The translations under genes were made by a program, and so were the position numbers. A stretch of 64,000 nt of DNA from Haemaphysalis longicornis (Eukaryota; Arthropoda; Arachnida; Ixodida; Ixodidae), in the NCBI GenBank assembly GCA_013339765.2, contig CM023448.1:330602941-330666940 (forward strand). The letters run 5' to 3'. Below are positions 43,311 to 56,861 of this stretch, piece by piece (position 1 is the first letter of the stretch; each line of letters opens with the position of its first letter). Below the pieces are notes generated by a model that was not told the DNA's origin, made no database searches, and saw only the letters and a program-made list of their open reading frames with translations.

Positions 43311-43410
43311 CTCTATTGGCGGTGAGCGCGACCACAGGCGGCGCTGCGAAGCGCGCCTCCGTGACGTCGGCTTAGGGATTCTCGCATTTGTCGTCTGCTT
43401 CACTCGGGCT
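43311..43410 (+). repeat. Inverted partner of 45165-45262, promoter-like motifs
   Basis: CTATTGGCGGTGAG, then about 45 bp on TGACGTCGGCTTAGGGA, and TGTCGTCTGCT. The same three blocks in the same order appear on the minus strand at 45165-45262. ATTGG (inverted CCAAT) and TGACGTC (CRE-like) suggest a promoter region, but no downstream gene is recognised. Confidence 0.6.
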
Positions 43411-44117
43411 CGCTCTCCCTGCTGTTTCTTTGCGCTCGGTTGACGTGTGATGCTTGTCCGCAGCAGATTTTGCGTGTGCGTAACTTTTTATCGTAATAAT
43501 AGGCTTCAAATCGCATACCCTAGCTCAAGACGTGATTTGAAGTAAATTTTTGAATACCGCTGCGGAAGAAACATTGCCGGCGTCGCCCCATTCCTTGCGA
43601 AACCGGTCCTGCGCGGGGCGCGAAGAGTCGGAGCTAGGCGTCAGCCTCTGTATTCAACAATCTTTGGAACAATGGGGACAGTCAGCTGCTAATAACCGAC
43701 AACAGCTAAAATGCCAGACCAGAACAAATTCCAGCCCTTCGGGGCTCTCGGCTTTGACAGAAGGAACTTAATCGTACGTAAAGTAAAATAGTTTTCGCAA
43801 CCTTGCCGAAAGCTCGAAAGTATTGTATCACATCACTTTATGTTGTCACTGCATGAAAGTATGCCGACATGCATTATGGGCCGCAAAAATGGTAGGTTGA
43901 GTTCCAAATAATCCACTTTGTGAATAAGCGCGCGCTTTTTTTATATCAGGCTTCTAACCAGTGTGGAGGTTTATTGAGCCAAACGAGTCACGTCTACGGT
44001 AAAAATACAGTGACACAATGTTTGTTCAGACCTGGAGGGATATTTCGGTACATTTCCCACAGCCATATCTTCCCAATATTCAGATATGCGTTACAGGAAA
44101 ACTGCACTCGAGAGGGG
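43411..44117. other. Unassigned intergenic DNA
   Basis: No gene recognised; no repeat relationship seen. Confidence 0.35.
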
Positions 44118-44195
44118 GAGGAACAGGAGGAGCAGAAAACTTTATTCAACAGTAAAATCGAGCTGATTAGTGGGCCGCATCCTCAGTCCATATCA
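44118..44195 (-). mobile_element. LINE 3'-end fragment
   Basis: On the minus strand the segment ends TTGAATAAAGTTTTCTGCTC, then CTCCTGTTCCTCC. It is preceded by GGACTGAGGATGCGG, similar to the GGACTGAGGAGACCGACC near the 3' end of LINE-N. It is a short 5'-truncated copy. Confidence 0.55.
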
Positions 44196-45164
44196 AGAGA
44201 GTAATTTTCTTCAATTCATAGAACGACATCCCGAGTATTCCAGGATTTGTTCTTTACGCCTGGAAGTGTTGGAAAACAACAAAGAGCTGCTTGGAAATAT
44301 TCATCCGTTCTTGTTATACTGGAAACCAGCACGTATACTATTCATTGTATTCGTTAGCGAGTATATCAACCCTCCAACACCGCAATCATGCCATAACTGT
44401 TCTAGTTGTGAGTCAGTTCGTCATGATAACGATGGTTACGATAGAAATTGGGATCCCAAACGCCGCCTTCGAGTACTCTGGACAACGTTGTCTGAGGCGC
44501 GATCGCTATGGCGTAGCACAAACCTCCTCACTGCGTTTGCATGTAAATAAACAACGCACGCTTTAGATGTGCACATTCTTTCACGCAGGCATAACATAAG
44601 CGAATTTGTGAAGAAGTAATGTATGCCATACAGCCTGAAGAAAATATCACATGAACTCTGTGAACCCCCCAAACATCCCCAAACGTCCTAATAACACGTT
44701 TGTCACGATGAAGAAAATAATGTGTTGGGAACAGAAAAACATCCATCTGATACAAGTCAACAACAGCGAAAAAAATAGAGGAGAGCCGTTTTATTTCCTG
44801 CTGTGCGATGCGCGTGTTGGGGCTTGCTGCTTGATAACATTATACTCTTGAGTCTTCATGAGAGAATCTCAAAAAATACTTCAGCGAAGCCTACGCATTT
44901 TGAACACTTATCGAGGAGCCCTGAGCTCTACACCTCGCAAATAAGATAGAAAGGACGAGTTACACACGATCTTCTGACCGATGCTCTGAAGAAAGTTGTT
45001 CTCTCTTTCCTCGTGTGTGGAAAACTTGTGCGGGATACAGCTTGAAATTATTCAGAGCTGGCAGAAGCTGGCAAAACAACTGAATTACTAGGAATATGCT
45101 TTTTAATGCACCAAAAGCAACAAAGCGGGCTATTTCAGCACAGGCATTGCTGCCCCTCACAAGC
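44196..45164. other. Unassigned intergenic DNA
   Basis: A 126-codon plus frame (44170-44550) starts inside the LINE end and has no recognised domain. Nothing else seen. Confidence 0.35.
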
Positions 45165-45262
45165 GGAGTGTAGCAGACGACAGCGGACCGAGTCCCTAAG
45201 CTGACGTCAGAGCCAGAGGGCGCCACTCAAACATCTCACCGCCAATAGGAGTGTTCCAAGAA
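45165..45262 (-). repeat. Inverted partner of 43311-43410
   Basis: See 43311-43410. Here the motif is a perfect TGACGTCAG palindromic CRE-type site with CCTATTGGCGGTGAG upstream on the minus strand. The two copies are 1.8 kb apart and face each other. Confidence 0.6.
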
Positions 45263-45833
45263 AACCGTCGTGGCGCTCAAGCCGTGCAGGACGTTCAGGG
45301 CTCGTACTTGGCGCTCCGTGAGGAACACCGCCCCTGCTCGCTTTGTTGCTTTGAACTGCTTTGAACCCGGTGCAACCCGCAGGAACAACTCTCGCTGAAA
45401 CCAGGGTAATCAGAATGGCCCTACCGGCGCGCCGCGCATGCCGCACTGAGAAAAAAAAATACATGGCTCCGCCGCCGTTGTTTTTTTCGATCATCGATAA
45501 CGAGAGCTCTTTTTGTTTTGGTTCTTATCTGATTTTTACACAAACAGATGTGTGCGCGCTAGCATCTTCTTTCAAACACAATAAACGTTCATGTCTTCTG
45601 CTGTTTTCGTATGGATATATTTGTTTTTATTCTCCTCAGGTCAGTAGGTAATGTACGTACCTTTCTGAGAAAGGCGACCTTATTCTTCTAAGTTAGCGGT
45701 TCACTAACTTTCGTCGTAAAAGGAGCTTTTGTCTTTTCGTAACGTTTCGTGTTGTTGTGCTGTATATTATTACGCGAGGTATTTTCAGAAGGCCCATCGA
45801 GGCCTCGTAAAAAATCAAAACTCAGAAAAAAAA

Positions 45834-46782
45834 ATTGGATCCAATCTACGCTGTGAAGGTGGTTGGAAAGCAAAACTGGAAACGACACCCAACACAACTG
45901 CCCATGCGACGTCACGCGAATTCCCACACGTGGCTCTACAAAGAGTGTAACCAGATATTCTGCCTGCCGTTACCTACAATTCGCAGGGGCGGCGTCCCGA
46001 ACGCCGCCGACGCTGTGCGTCGGAAGAAAGAAAACGGCGTGGAGCATCATTCGAAGGATGAAAAAGCGGAACCTAGCCATTCTGATGTGCCAGCTCGGGG
46101 CTACACCATCACGCGACACAAGCGCGGACACCGAAAGAATTCGTCATGTGAGCTTAGTGGTTCCCATTTATACCGATTTAAACTAGTTAGTTTAGTAAGT
46201 TTGAGAATTGCGAGAAGCTAAGGGAACTCGTATAATCGCTATTATCAGAACCAGTTGCTCATTTCGCCTTTTGTACTACCTGTTAAAACACAGCCCAATT
46301 GGTATTCACGAATTTAGAAAACGGAGTCCCATTCGTGGGAAGCAGTGCGCAAAAGGTAGTGTTTTTTCTAGCGGACAGTATGTAGTCTCTACATTTTGTT
46401 TTCCCGCCCTGCAAACAATCCTTAAGGTATATCTTTGCCGTGCGACCCATTAATTCCGTCGGGTCTGGGTTACCCAGGAGGTGCTGTCGAACAAGTTAGT
46501 CAAGCAGTGCGAAGTAAGCGCGCAATGGACGCGAAGTTGCGCCAAAACAGACCCAACACCATCGCTAAAGCAGACGACAAAGCCGACGGAAGGGTCGCGC
46601 CGACGCGTCCGCCGGGGTGAGCACGGGGAACGCTGGGTAATAGCGCCCTGTCGTCGCGCCATCTACACTGTGTTCCGTGAGTGAAAAGCGCCCTCCGCAT
46701 CCCCAGCCGCGTTGGGAGCTTCTTGTCCCGCACGCCACGAAAGAACCGTTGGCTGGTAGAGGTAGAAAGCTTTGCTTTAAAA
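45834..46782 (+). mobile_element. Composite-family relative with different interior, copy 2 (both ends present)
   Basis: Starts ATTGGATCCAATCTACGCTG with GTTGGAAAGCAAAACTGGAAA and ends CGAAAGAACCGTTGGCTGG, then GTAGAGGTAGAAAGC and TTTGCTTTAAAA. At 949 bp it shows that the family ends can enclose an interior unrelated to the LINE-carrying one. It retains the empty SINE site. Unlike copy 1 at 42071, the interior has lost about 60 bp near 46000. Confidence 0.75.
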
Positions 46783-46859
46783 CTGCAGAGTGGACAAAAC
46801 AATAAGAATGCGGACTCATATAGCGCCCCTGTGTACCTATTTTCGTGCATCCTCTTTGT

Positions 46860-47700
46860 CCCGCCTTCGCTTTGTCCCGGCTGGACACTGCTTCTTGAAA
46901 TGGACTCTGTACGAGCGCACGACTTGAACATACTTCGTCCCACAGAATGCGCAGCTGGAAGTTTTCGCCGCGCGCTTCTGTGGTTCCGGCGTTCGTTTGA
47001 GCGTCTCAACAATTCGACCGCAGTGCCTTGCTGCATTCTGTCACGTAGCTCGTTCTGTTGCTCTTTGACGATTTCGCGGTTTCGTGCCATTTTCGTCGCG
47101 GACTGAAGCGTGAGTTTGGAGTCTAGTTGCAGGTTCGCTCAGACCGAGGTCAAAAAGTCCCACGGCCTACCGGCCGCGAAGTAGGTCGTCTTTCAGTGAA
47201 TCCTCTCCACACGTCTCAGCGAGTTTGGGCAGCTCTGTAATGAACGCTTCGAGCCATTCGTTCTCTTCCTGCTTTCGACGATTGAACTTTTCCTTCCAGA
47301 AGATTACGCTCGTAAACAGTATGGAGACTTTTTTGAACTTACTGAACTTACTTTCCCCTGATGTGTAATCCGCGAGGTAGGCGACTGTCAGGTTTATAGG
47401 GTCGCCAATACGAATTCGGCGTCTTTCCCCATCCCGTAGACGAACGTGTTCACCTGTATTTCTATGTCCCAAATACGATGCCCCTGACACAATGCGGTAG
47501 CTTCACACAAGCGATCCAACGTTCCCATGTCATTTGGGTCTCGGAAATGCAATTTCTCTGGCAGTTCCATGGCGAACAGGTTGAAAAAGTTTGTGCCATT
47601 CTGCTGACCTGCTGCCGCGGCCAGCGGCGTTGTCTTTTCAGTCTGGCAAGTTGCTAGTATCATGGCCCTCAACGGAGGCTAGGCGACTTCTTGTTTGCTG
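46860..47700 (-). pseudogene. Gypsy-like LTR retrotransposon gag remnant
   Basis: On the minus strand a gag polyprotein can be followed through three frames. 47394-47672 gives NFFNLFAMELPEKLHFRDP and IQVNTFVYGMG. 47167-47490 gives FNRRKQEENEWLEAFITEL and LAETCG, the capsid C-terminal pattern of arthropod Gypsy/Mag elements. A third segment (46900-47090) has a polar KEQQNELRDRMQQG linker. A worn C-x2-C-x(n)-C nucleocapsid knuckle lies near 46900. No pol is left. The putative 5' leader appears to be cut at 47714 by the hAT-like element. Confidence 0.75.
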
Positions 47701-47722
47701 CTGCCGCAATATCGTGTTGAGG

Positions 47723-49550
<1,828 letters not shown>

Positions 49551-50399
49551 TGTTGATGGGTTGGAAGAAGACCCGGACGAGTTGGTACAGGACCCAAAAA
49601 CGGAACGATACGTTCATTGTCGCACTTTGTTGTCTCCGGTCTCCCCGACCTTCGTTGCCGCCCCTGCATTTCTAGTGGTGGCGATCCCAACAGGCACGCA
49701 GCGCCTTCACTACAGAGCGCGCGACAGTTCTCACGACGCGCCAACAAGGATGAAAAGCTGCCTGCAAAGGTTCAGACGCACTCTCGATTTCTATTTGGGG
49801 TCCCTTCAAATGGCGACTCGTTGGTAATGGAAATCAAAGTATCGCACCCTCCACCCCAACAAGCCACTATCCACGCAGCCTTGAGCGTATGAAAAAAAAT
49901 CGCGCCAATCCACCCCGTGAATGTGGTTGGAAAGCAAAGCTGTAAACGGTACCCATCACGATTACCCATGCGACGTCACTTAAATTCACTCTCATCGCTC
50001 TACAAATAGCAAAACCAGAGAGAAGTGAAATGCACTTAACCACACTATTTATTACTTCATAGAGATATTCTTGTTAAGGTTAAATCAATGCATGAAGCAT
50101 TAACGGTGTTTGGTTGAGTTGTATTGGTGTAGCACAAGAGTAGAAACTTTTTTTATAAAATTAAAGTAAGCTCCAACCCGGTGTTAGACGATCTGTCTTC
50201 TCCGTCTCTGCGCCGCGGACGGAGGCGACGAGATTTGCGCCAGAGAAGGAGGAGGAGGAAGAAATACTTCTGTTCAGATTTCTGAACGGCCCAGAGTGCA
50301 GCCCTGGGGAGTGATTCCTTCTTCTGTGGGGCCCATATGCAGTCCGTGCGGCCTGTGTTCTGTCCAGCCGCTGAAGCTGGGTAGATAGAGAGGGCCTGG

Positions 50400-51806
50400 A
50401 CAGCAGCATCTCCCATTGCTCTTATTGGGTAGTTGACGGAAAGAGAGGAGGGTGCTCAGGGATAAACTCGCACACCCCGATAACGGGGCGGAGTGTTCCT
50501 ACTTCTGAGCAAAATTTACATTCAGCGTCGTAGCGATTCGGATACATTAAGTGAAGACCCGTAGGCTGTGGGAAGGAGCCCGGATTGTATGAGCCGTAGG
50601 GTAGTTTTTTGTTCTCTGGAAAGGTCAGTTTAAAGCGATGGTACGCTCTGTCTCAGAAGGCGATAATGCTGGGTTATCTCCCTGAACGTGACAAGCGGGT
50701 GGCTGTCCTCGTGCAGCTCCATAGCACGGGAGGTAAAAGCGCAGGCTTGTTGGGTGGGAGTATTTGTTGCCCTCCATTGAACATTGAGGGGGCGTCCAGA
50801 TGAGCTAAATGGAACCGTTTGGGGAGTGGATTGTAGCACGCGCAGTGCAGGTCAGGACACCCAACCCTACTGGTAATTCCAGTACGCTTGCTGGGAATCG
50901 ATGACTACCCTCCGAACCCCTGGTTGAGCGAGAGCCAAGGTGATGGCTGCCTCTTCTGCTGCCGTCATTTCTTGGGTCCTAAGCGAGGTACACGCAAGGA
51001 GGTTGGTTCTGGAGGTAGCCACGATGATGGCGTATTGCTGCCCTCGATGTTTGGAAGCGTCTGTGTAGATAACTGCATGATCCCCACCGAGGGTGGTGTT
51101 TAGCGCTTGAGCCCGTGCTTTTCGGTGACACTCGTCATGTGAGGGGTTCATATTTCTAAGCAAAGGGAGCATCTTTAGTTCTAGTCGCCAAGAGTCTGGG
51201 AGTACGTCAAGCGGAGTGACATTCTGGGCTGCTCAGCCAATCTGGTGAAGCATGCGGTTACCCATCGCAGTTCTGAGTCGGACCTTCTGGTTAAAAAGAT
51301 GGCCTTCTATCAGCTCTTCCACCGTGTTGTGGAGTCCCGTGCTAAGCAGCCTCTGTGTGGACGCATTTCATGAGAAGACCAATGGCCTGCTCGACCGCCT
51401 TTCTAATGATTATATAAAGCATCTCTATGTCTTCCTTGTCGAGAAGAAGACACGGGTTGACGTAAGTAACTCTCGAGAGGACAAAAACTTCAATTAATCG
51501 AAAGGTACCGGATCCCTTTAGGCCTCGCTTCTTGGTGGCAACTCGCCTGATCATGTGTATGATTTGATTAATGCGGTTTTTGAGGCGCTGCAAGGAGACG
51601 TCACTCTTGGTGTTAGCCTCGAGATGTAGGCCCAGGATCTTGATGCTGGGGCTTGGAGTGATGGCTCTGGCCATCAAGGAGTATTTGAATGTATTCCTTG
51701 GTTTGGCGTGAGGGCGGACGACAAGGAGCTGCAGTGATTGTTTACGTGAACACTGGAGGCCACAGGCTTTAGCACATTGGCGTACTAGAAGTGAGATTTC
51801 ATGCAT
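50400..51806 (-). pseudogene. LINE RT C-terminus and RNase H fragment (cargo of copy C)
   Basis: 51342-51806 reads MHEISLLVRQCAKACGLQCS, ITPSPSIKILGLHL, MIRRVATKKRGLKG and VTYVNPCLL. 50867-51172 is RNase H, with YTDAS (Asp), EMTAAEEAAITLAL (Glu) and VVIDSQQAYWNYQ (Asp). 50630-50839 is the tail with EITQHYRLLRQSVPSL. Collinear with the cargo in copies A and B and interrupted by stops at different places. Confidence 0.82.
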
Positions 51807-51982
51807 TGTGTGAGTTTCCTTTAATTTTTGTAACTCTTAGCACATGAGCAAGGTGCGCACAGGGCCGCTAGACGGGCGTGGGTGGTCGCGTGACGCTTTC
51901 ACGTGGCATTCAGCGAGAACGCAGGGGGTAAACCCGTAGATGTGCTTGGTGAGTACACCACCTGTTTTCACCGTCTTCGCGT

Positions 51983-52064
51983 GGGCTCGTAGCTAAATCG
52001 GTAAGACAACGGGCTCTCGCTTTGTTAGTCTATTAGTTCCAGGTTCGATTCCCGGCGGTGCCAG
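51983..52064 (+). other. tRNA-like block in composite repeat
   Basis: GGGCTCGTAGCTAAATCGG, AGGTTCGATTCC and a GCGGTGCCAG end give A- and B-box-like pol III elements at tRNA spacing, so the block is tRNA-derived. The copies at 38851-38931 (plus) and 36551-36632 (minus) are related. Acceptor pairing is poor, so it is not a functional tRNA gene. It may be the head of a separate SINE captured by the family. Confidence 0.6.
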
Positions 52065-52158
52065 TAGATTCTTTTATTTGTTCGCTGGAGCTTTCTGGTG
52101 ACACCAACGGTCGCGAAAGAACCCTTGGGGGGTAGAGGTACAAAGCTTTGCTTTAAAA

Positions 52159-53502
52159 GGAAAAGGTGGTTTGCGGAGGCGGACTTAGCATGTACCCGAG
52201 GCATGCTGGCAACTGTCCATCCTACCGTTTCCTTTCTAACTGCAATAAATCGGTCACGTGCGCGTGCCCCGCTTAGAAATAAATACGTTCGTTACACCTT
52301 TCGAACGATTAAGAAATCTGGCGTCATCGTACGATTTCGCCGAGGCACGACACTAACCGCACCACGACAACGCAGAATTTTTTCGCGGCTTACCCTCTTA
52401 AAAACAGCCTTGGGTCTGCTTGTCACGGTGCAGCTGATTGGCGAAGCATTGCAACCAAAAGCAGGTCAACGAATGAGGCCTTGCACGCGCTCGGAGGCGG
52501 CGCTGTGACCGTACGTAATGCAAGCCTGCCGCTTTGTCCGGCTTGGCTGTCCCGAAACGCATCAAGTACTTGAGTCAAATTGCTATACCTCCGGCATGCG
52601 ATTGTACTTAAAAATAGGACCTGCGCCCTGACTTAGTCGGGTCTCGTCATTCGTGAGATTATGTTCCTAGCACTCAGCGGTCAGTTACTCAGCATGTACC
52701 GTGGGGAGCGGGCGCGAGGAAATATTTATGTAGCAGGTTTTATAATTTTTCGTAAGTATCAAAATGAATTTACTGTTGACAGCAGTTTTCCGACGAGAAA
52801 TAATCATAGCGGCTAACAACTTCTTAAAAGAAGTAGATCAAGACAAATCAGCGCCACTTCACTTCCCGCTATCAGCCGCGTGAAATATGACCAAATTATA
52901 CAGGCGCATGCACTTAGCGCGGCACTTCCTGAGGAGCTCAAAAGAAATTCCGCCAACATGCGCGGGCGCGTTGGGTCGGCTCACAGAGTACGGCGCGCCG
53001 TCAGTTGATTGCCCGTGAACACGCGCGGGCTTTTTACACTGCCGCGCTGCGTGAACTGCGCGGCGTGCGACCAGAAAATTTTACGCACCAATCCAATGCA
53101 TAATCGCCCCACCAATCGAGTCGACGACAAACGGCGTACAAAGCACAAATACCCGGAACGCTGCGGAGCAAACGGCGCAGCCGCCAACTCCTAAATCGCG
53201 GACTTTCCACGTGCTTTTGCGAATGCGTCATGGCTAGGATTCGGGTCGATCTGAATGGGCTTCACAGCGTTTATGCATTTTTATTTTGTCTCCGTATGTG
53301 ACGTCTTTTGTCAAAGCCTCCTATGCGGCTTAGGTTTAGTTTTCTTCTTCTTTTGTTTTTTTAGAGCATCCTCACGCCGGTCATGTCCAGCCAACGTTGC
53401 TTCTTCCTGTGCTCAAACACAGCACACGCGCGCCGCTGAAGTCGAAGCTGATTAAAGCTGCGTCACATGCAAGAGTACGACAAACTACGGCTCACCATCC
53501 AT
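52159..53502. other. Unassigned intergenic DNA
   Basis: A 136-codon plus frame (52098-52508) starts in the repeat end and has no domain. The GC-rich part at 52920-53230 has CpG-dense sequence but no recognised exon. Confidence 0.35.
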
Positions 53503-53670
<168 letters not shown>

Positions 53671-53862
53671 GGCGTTTAACGCGCCGACGCAACGCAGGGG
53701 ATGAGAGGCGCCGTAGTGGAAGGCTCCGGATTAATTTTGACCACCTGGGGTTCTTTAAAGTGCGCCGAAATATAGTACACACCGGCGTTTTTGCTTTTCG
53801 CCGCCATCAGAAAAGCGGCCGCCGCTGCCGGGAATCGAACCCGCGTCCTCGTGCTCAGCAGG
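53671..53862 (-). mobile_element. tRNA-derived SINE, head truncated
   Basis: Minus-strand copy with GGTTCGATTCC (B box), GCGAAAAGCAAAAACGCC and CCAGGTGGTCAAAATTAATC. It stops inside the head at CTGCTGAGCACG, so the A box is missing. Confidence 0.92.
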
Positions 53863-54357
53863 CTCATCATCTATGCTCCGAGAATTGGGTCGTTGTCTGC
53901 AGGGCTCGTTGGGCGTCAGTTGCGTGCGAATGTCACCCAAATGTACGTGCGTCGTAATTATTATCAATGCTGCCGATCTAAACATACTGTCGCTAGATAT
54001 TTAAAATTATACAATTACGCTTATTGACAAGAGATTTCGTTGGTGGACTGCATGCAGCGGAACTCCTAAACATCTCGGGCATTTTTTTTACCCCTTAACT
54101 TTTGTATTTTTTTACATCTGCGAACGCAGGGTCAGTATAAGAGATTAATAAACTTTTTTCCGGCTTCAGATTTCGCTTTTCGACGACCTTATTTTAGGAA
54201 AGGCAGAACTTCACAGTATACGAAAAAATTGCAAGGTGTCATTAAGCATGTTCTTGTGGTGTGCGAGTACGAAAACGCTTCTTTTGGCTAAGTTCCCCGA
54301 CTAGTCTTCGGCCGATGTCGACAATAGCCTACAAACTCGACGACGAACTCAAAGATC
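53863..54357. other. Unassigned intergenic DNA
   Basis: No gene or repeat recognised. Confidence 0.35.
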
Positions 54358-54652
54358 CTACTTTTAAGTGTAGAGCACTTTATGGGCTCGCCTTGTCATC
54401 GTAGCTCGCTAACGATCGATGCTACGGCCGGAATCAGGCAGCGCAGCGAGATAACGGCCCCAAGTAGAGCCTCATGTACCGTCGTCAGGGGGTCACGCTG
54501 AGGCCTGAGGCTTCGAAAACCACGCGGTTTAAATAGTCATAGCCGTTCGAACCTTGTGAACCGCTGGCGCTTGTCATACATATCCCCCTTGTTCAGCGCA
54601 AAGAAGACTGCAGGTACATTTCAAGCAAAATCTGTGTATATAACCGGCAGCC
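54358..54652 (-). repeat. Inverted dispersed repeat, right copy
   Basis: Reverse-complement partner of 1-287, more than 54 kb away, collinear over its whole length. The presence of the complete outer end here (GTGTATATAACCGGCAGCC) shows where the left copy would continue if the window began earlier. Confidence 0.7.
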
Positions 54653-54721
54653 CTCGCGTTCATTTACTTATAGGAACTCTCGTTGGGTCGGTTTTTACGA
54701 TATAGTAAACGAAAAAAGCGG

Positions 54722-54872
54722 CCGCGCAAGAAAGAAATGGCGCGTTCGAAACGACGCAGAAAGACTCCAGCCGCACAACAAAAAAAATGGCGTGTTGGAA
54801 TTGCCACAGAAAGGCTCCAGCTGCGTAAGAAAAAAATGGCGCGTTCGAAATGATGCAAAACAGCTTCAGCAT
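54722..54872 (+). repeat. Minisatellite, about 49-bp unit, three copies
   Basis: Units with GCAAGAAAGAAATGGCGCG or AAAAAAATGGCG, TTCGAAA and CAGAAAG-CTCCAGC recur at 50- and 49-bp spacing with 15-25 percent divergence. Minus-strand frames across it show the same internal repetition and are not genes. Confidence 0.85.
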
Positions 54873-56039
54873 ACGAAATTAAAGCAAGCACAAAAAGAAC
54901 AGAACTCCCTCTGAGCAGTTTCAGGCAGGGGGCGCGCGAGCAATGCAAAGGCGGGAAATTTGAAATGCATTGGGTGGCAGCAGTGAGCGGATAACGGCGC
55001 TGCAGCCCATTATGGTGAATCACTGTTCTGCACTTCCCACACTCTTTCCCATTGAGTAGAACGGCTTTATTTTTTTTTTTTTTTTGCAGAAACACTGGCC
55101 ACGCTGCTTTAATCGTTTATTTTTGTACCCCCTTTTACTGAGATTTTCGAACAAATACCGCAATTTACCACGTCATTTAAAAAGTTTTCCCCAAAAAGGA
55201 CTTCCAACCTCGTGACTCATGGCCCAGTCATAAGCGTATTGCTTTGCGATTTTGATGTGCACTCGTTAGTCTTTTCGGAGTTGGTTGTCATTGTTCTTGA
55301 GTCTCTGTGTTGGAGGTTACGTGCTGATGTCGAAGATTAAATAACAACTGCGAAGCAATTCAAAACTACCAGAGGTGTGCTTTAACACAACGCGCCTCAA
55401 TGAGCAATGATTCCGACCAAACGGCCAGTGTCGAGTCCCCCGAATACCATTTGACGATAAAAATGCAATTGCTACTGTGGTGTAACGCGATGCGAACACT
55501 ATATGTCTCGCATTGCGGGATGGAACAGCGCAGATTACGCTTTTCAGTTAAATCGTATATCAGGCCTCATCATTAGCCAACTTCACTCTCTTAGAAGCAA
55601 AGATTGGCATTAAGGTGCTTTTGCAGGTGAAGGTTCACCCACGTGCTTCAGTGTACATTTCCATCGAAATATTTCTATATGTTCGTGGTGAACACTTACT
55701 TCCAATACCTGAGTTTCTGGAACAATATTGGCTGCAGGAAGGCTAGAAGTTTGACGCAGTTGAAAATTTCTGGAAAAAAAGTTTAGCAAAAAAACGGGTC
55801 GAAACGTTGGCTGGTGTGCAAAAGTGTGGCGAACGAGGTCAAAAGTTCGGGCTGCGACTGCGCCCACAAACCAGACACGTTATTCCTAGCTCTGGTGCAA
55901 TGTTACAGGAACGCGAACCCGAATTCGATTGTTTTCACGCTCCTGGTCCCCACGAATACCAAATGTGACAAAAAGGGCATTCAAGAAGCATTATTTCTAA
56001 AATTACCCCCAAATTACTCAACCTACGAGACAGAACTGC
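54873..56039. other. Unassigned intergenic DNA
   Basis: No gene recognised. Poly-T at 55069-55085. Confidence 0.35.
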
Positions 56040-56215
56040 TCGCACATTTCACGCCTATTAGGATCATGCTGGAATACGCGAACATAGTGTCGTTTGTCGA
56101 CACAAACAAAAACAGTATGATGTTGGAGCGAATACAGCGGAAGGCCCGTCCGCTTCATCTTCAACCGGAACAGACACAAAGACTTATCCATTATCATATG
56201 CATTATGTTTAAATA
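56040..56215 (+). mobile_element. CR1/Jockey-like LINE 3' fragment
   Basis: Within a 132-codon plus frame (55814-56212), the part from about 56045 reads TPIRIMLEYANIVSFVD and MMLERIQRKARPL, the conserved end of CR1/Jockey-type ORF2. It is followed by TTTAAATAAACACGAC. The upstream part of the frame is unrelated. Confidence 0.65.
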
Positions 56216-56326
56216 AACACGACTATGACGTTAACTTTGACTTTGAATTCCCAACCGCTCTATTTCGCTACGCTAACCATGCGACACTTGCAACTCTCGG
56301 AAAATTATAGACTCCATATTTATTGT

Positions 56327-56455
56327 GTAAGTAAGCGTGAAAGAACAAGGACGAAAGAAGTGGACGGGATACAGCACCGTGTCCCGTCCACTTCGTTCGT
56401 CCTTGTTCCTTTCGCGCTTACTTACAGGATGAATGACCAACTCGCCCAAGAAACC
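56327..56455. repeat. Near-perfect 45-bp hairpin repeat with conserved flank
   Basis: 56327-56371 pairs with 56380-56425 around an 8-nt loop, with one extra base and very few mismatches. The inner arm has ACAAGGACGAAAGAAG. Downstream, ATGAATGACCAACTCGCCCA matches the flank of the 13411 hairpin, while the outer arms (GTAAGTAAGCGTGAAAG here) are unrelated to it. Confidence 0.88.
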
Positions 56456-56654
56456 ACTCTGATCATCCATATTTATTGTTCTGCATTACACGGAACTTAT
56501 TATGCCGCCGCCCTCTGCAATTCTCCTTTGCGGGATTGGCAGTGTGCTGAAATCAATAAATTGAATAAGTAAATCACCATTTTCAAATGAAATCTCGGGA
56601 AATGAACACAGAAAGGAAAGTCGGCTGTCAAGCCCGCCATGGAAGCTAGACCTG

Positions 56655-56861
56655 AGCCATGACTCCTATGGGGGCCGCTGTATTGTAGAAAGCGGCGGAT
56701 TGATTCAGGCCACTTCGGGATTTTCAATATGCCCCGAAATATTGGCCCACAGGCGTTTCCGTCTTTGCCTACACCAGGAAAATGGCCGTCGCGGCCGGAA
56801 TCGAACTCGCGTCCTTGGGCTCACTCAGCACAAAGCCTCAGCCTCTGAGCCACCGTTGCGG
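56655..56861 (-). mobile_element. Divergent tRNA-derived SINE
   Basis: The same order of parts as the other SINEs with about 30 percent divergence: head GGTGGCTCAGAGGCTGAGG (A box), GAGTTCGATTCCGG (B box), body ATATTTCGGGGCATATTG and CCGAAGTGGCCTGAATC. It ends in GGAGTCATGG with no ATCA tail, so it is an older copy or a separate subfamily. Confidence 0.75.

Larger units (their letters stand above)
49901..52158 (+). mobile_element. Composite repeat, long form with LINE cargo (copy C, most complete)
   Basis: Reference copy of the family. Left terminal block CGCGCCAATCCACCCC with GTTGGAAAGCAAAGCTGTAAA; middle section (49960-50160); inverted-repeat-bounded cargo 50161-51824 (AAAATTAAAGTAAGCTCC to GAGTTTCCTTTAATTTT); a GC-rich spacer with CGTGGCATTCAGCGAGAA; tRNA-like block (51983-52064); right terminal block CCTTGGGGGGTAGAGG and AAAGCTTTGCTTTAAAA. 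AAAGCAAAGCT occurs near both ends in inverted orientation. No transposase of its own is visible. Confidence 0.75.
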
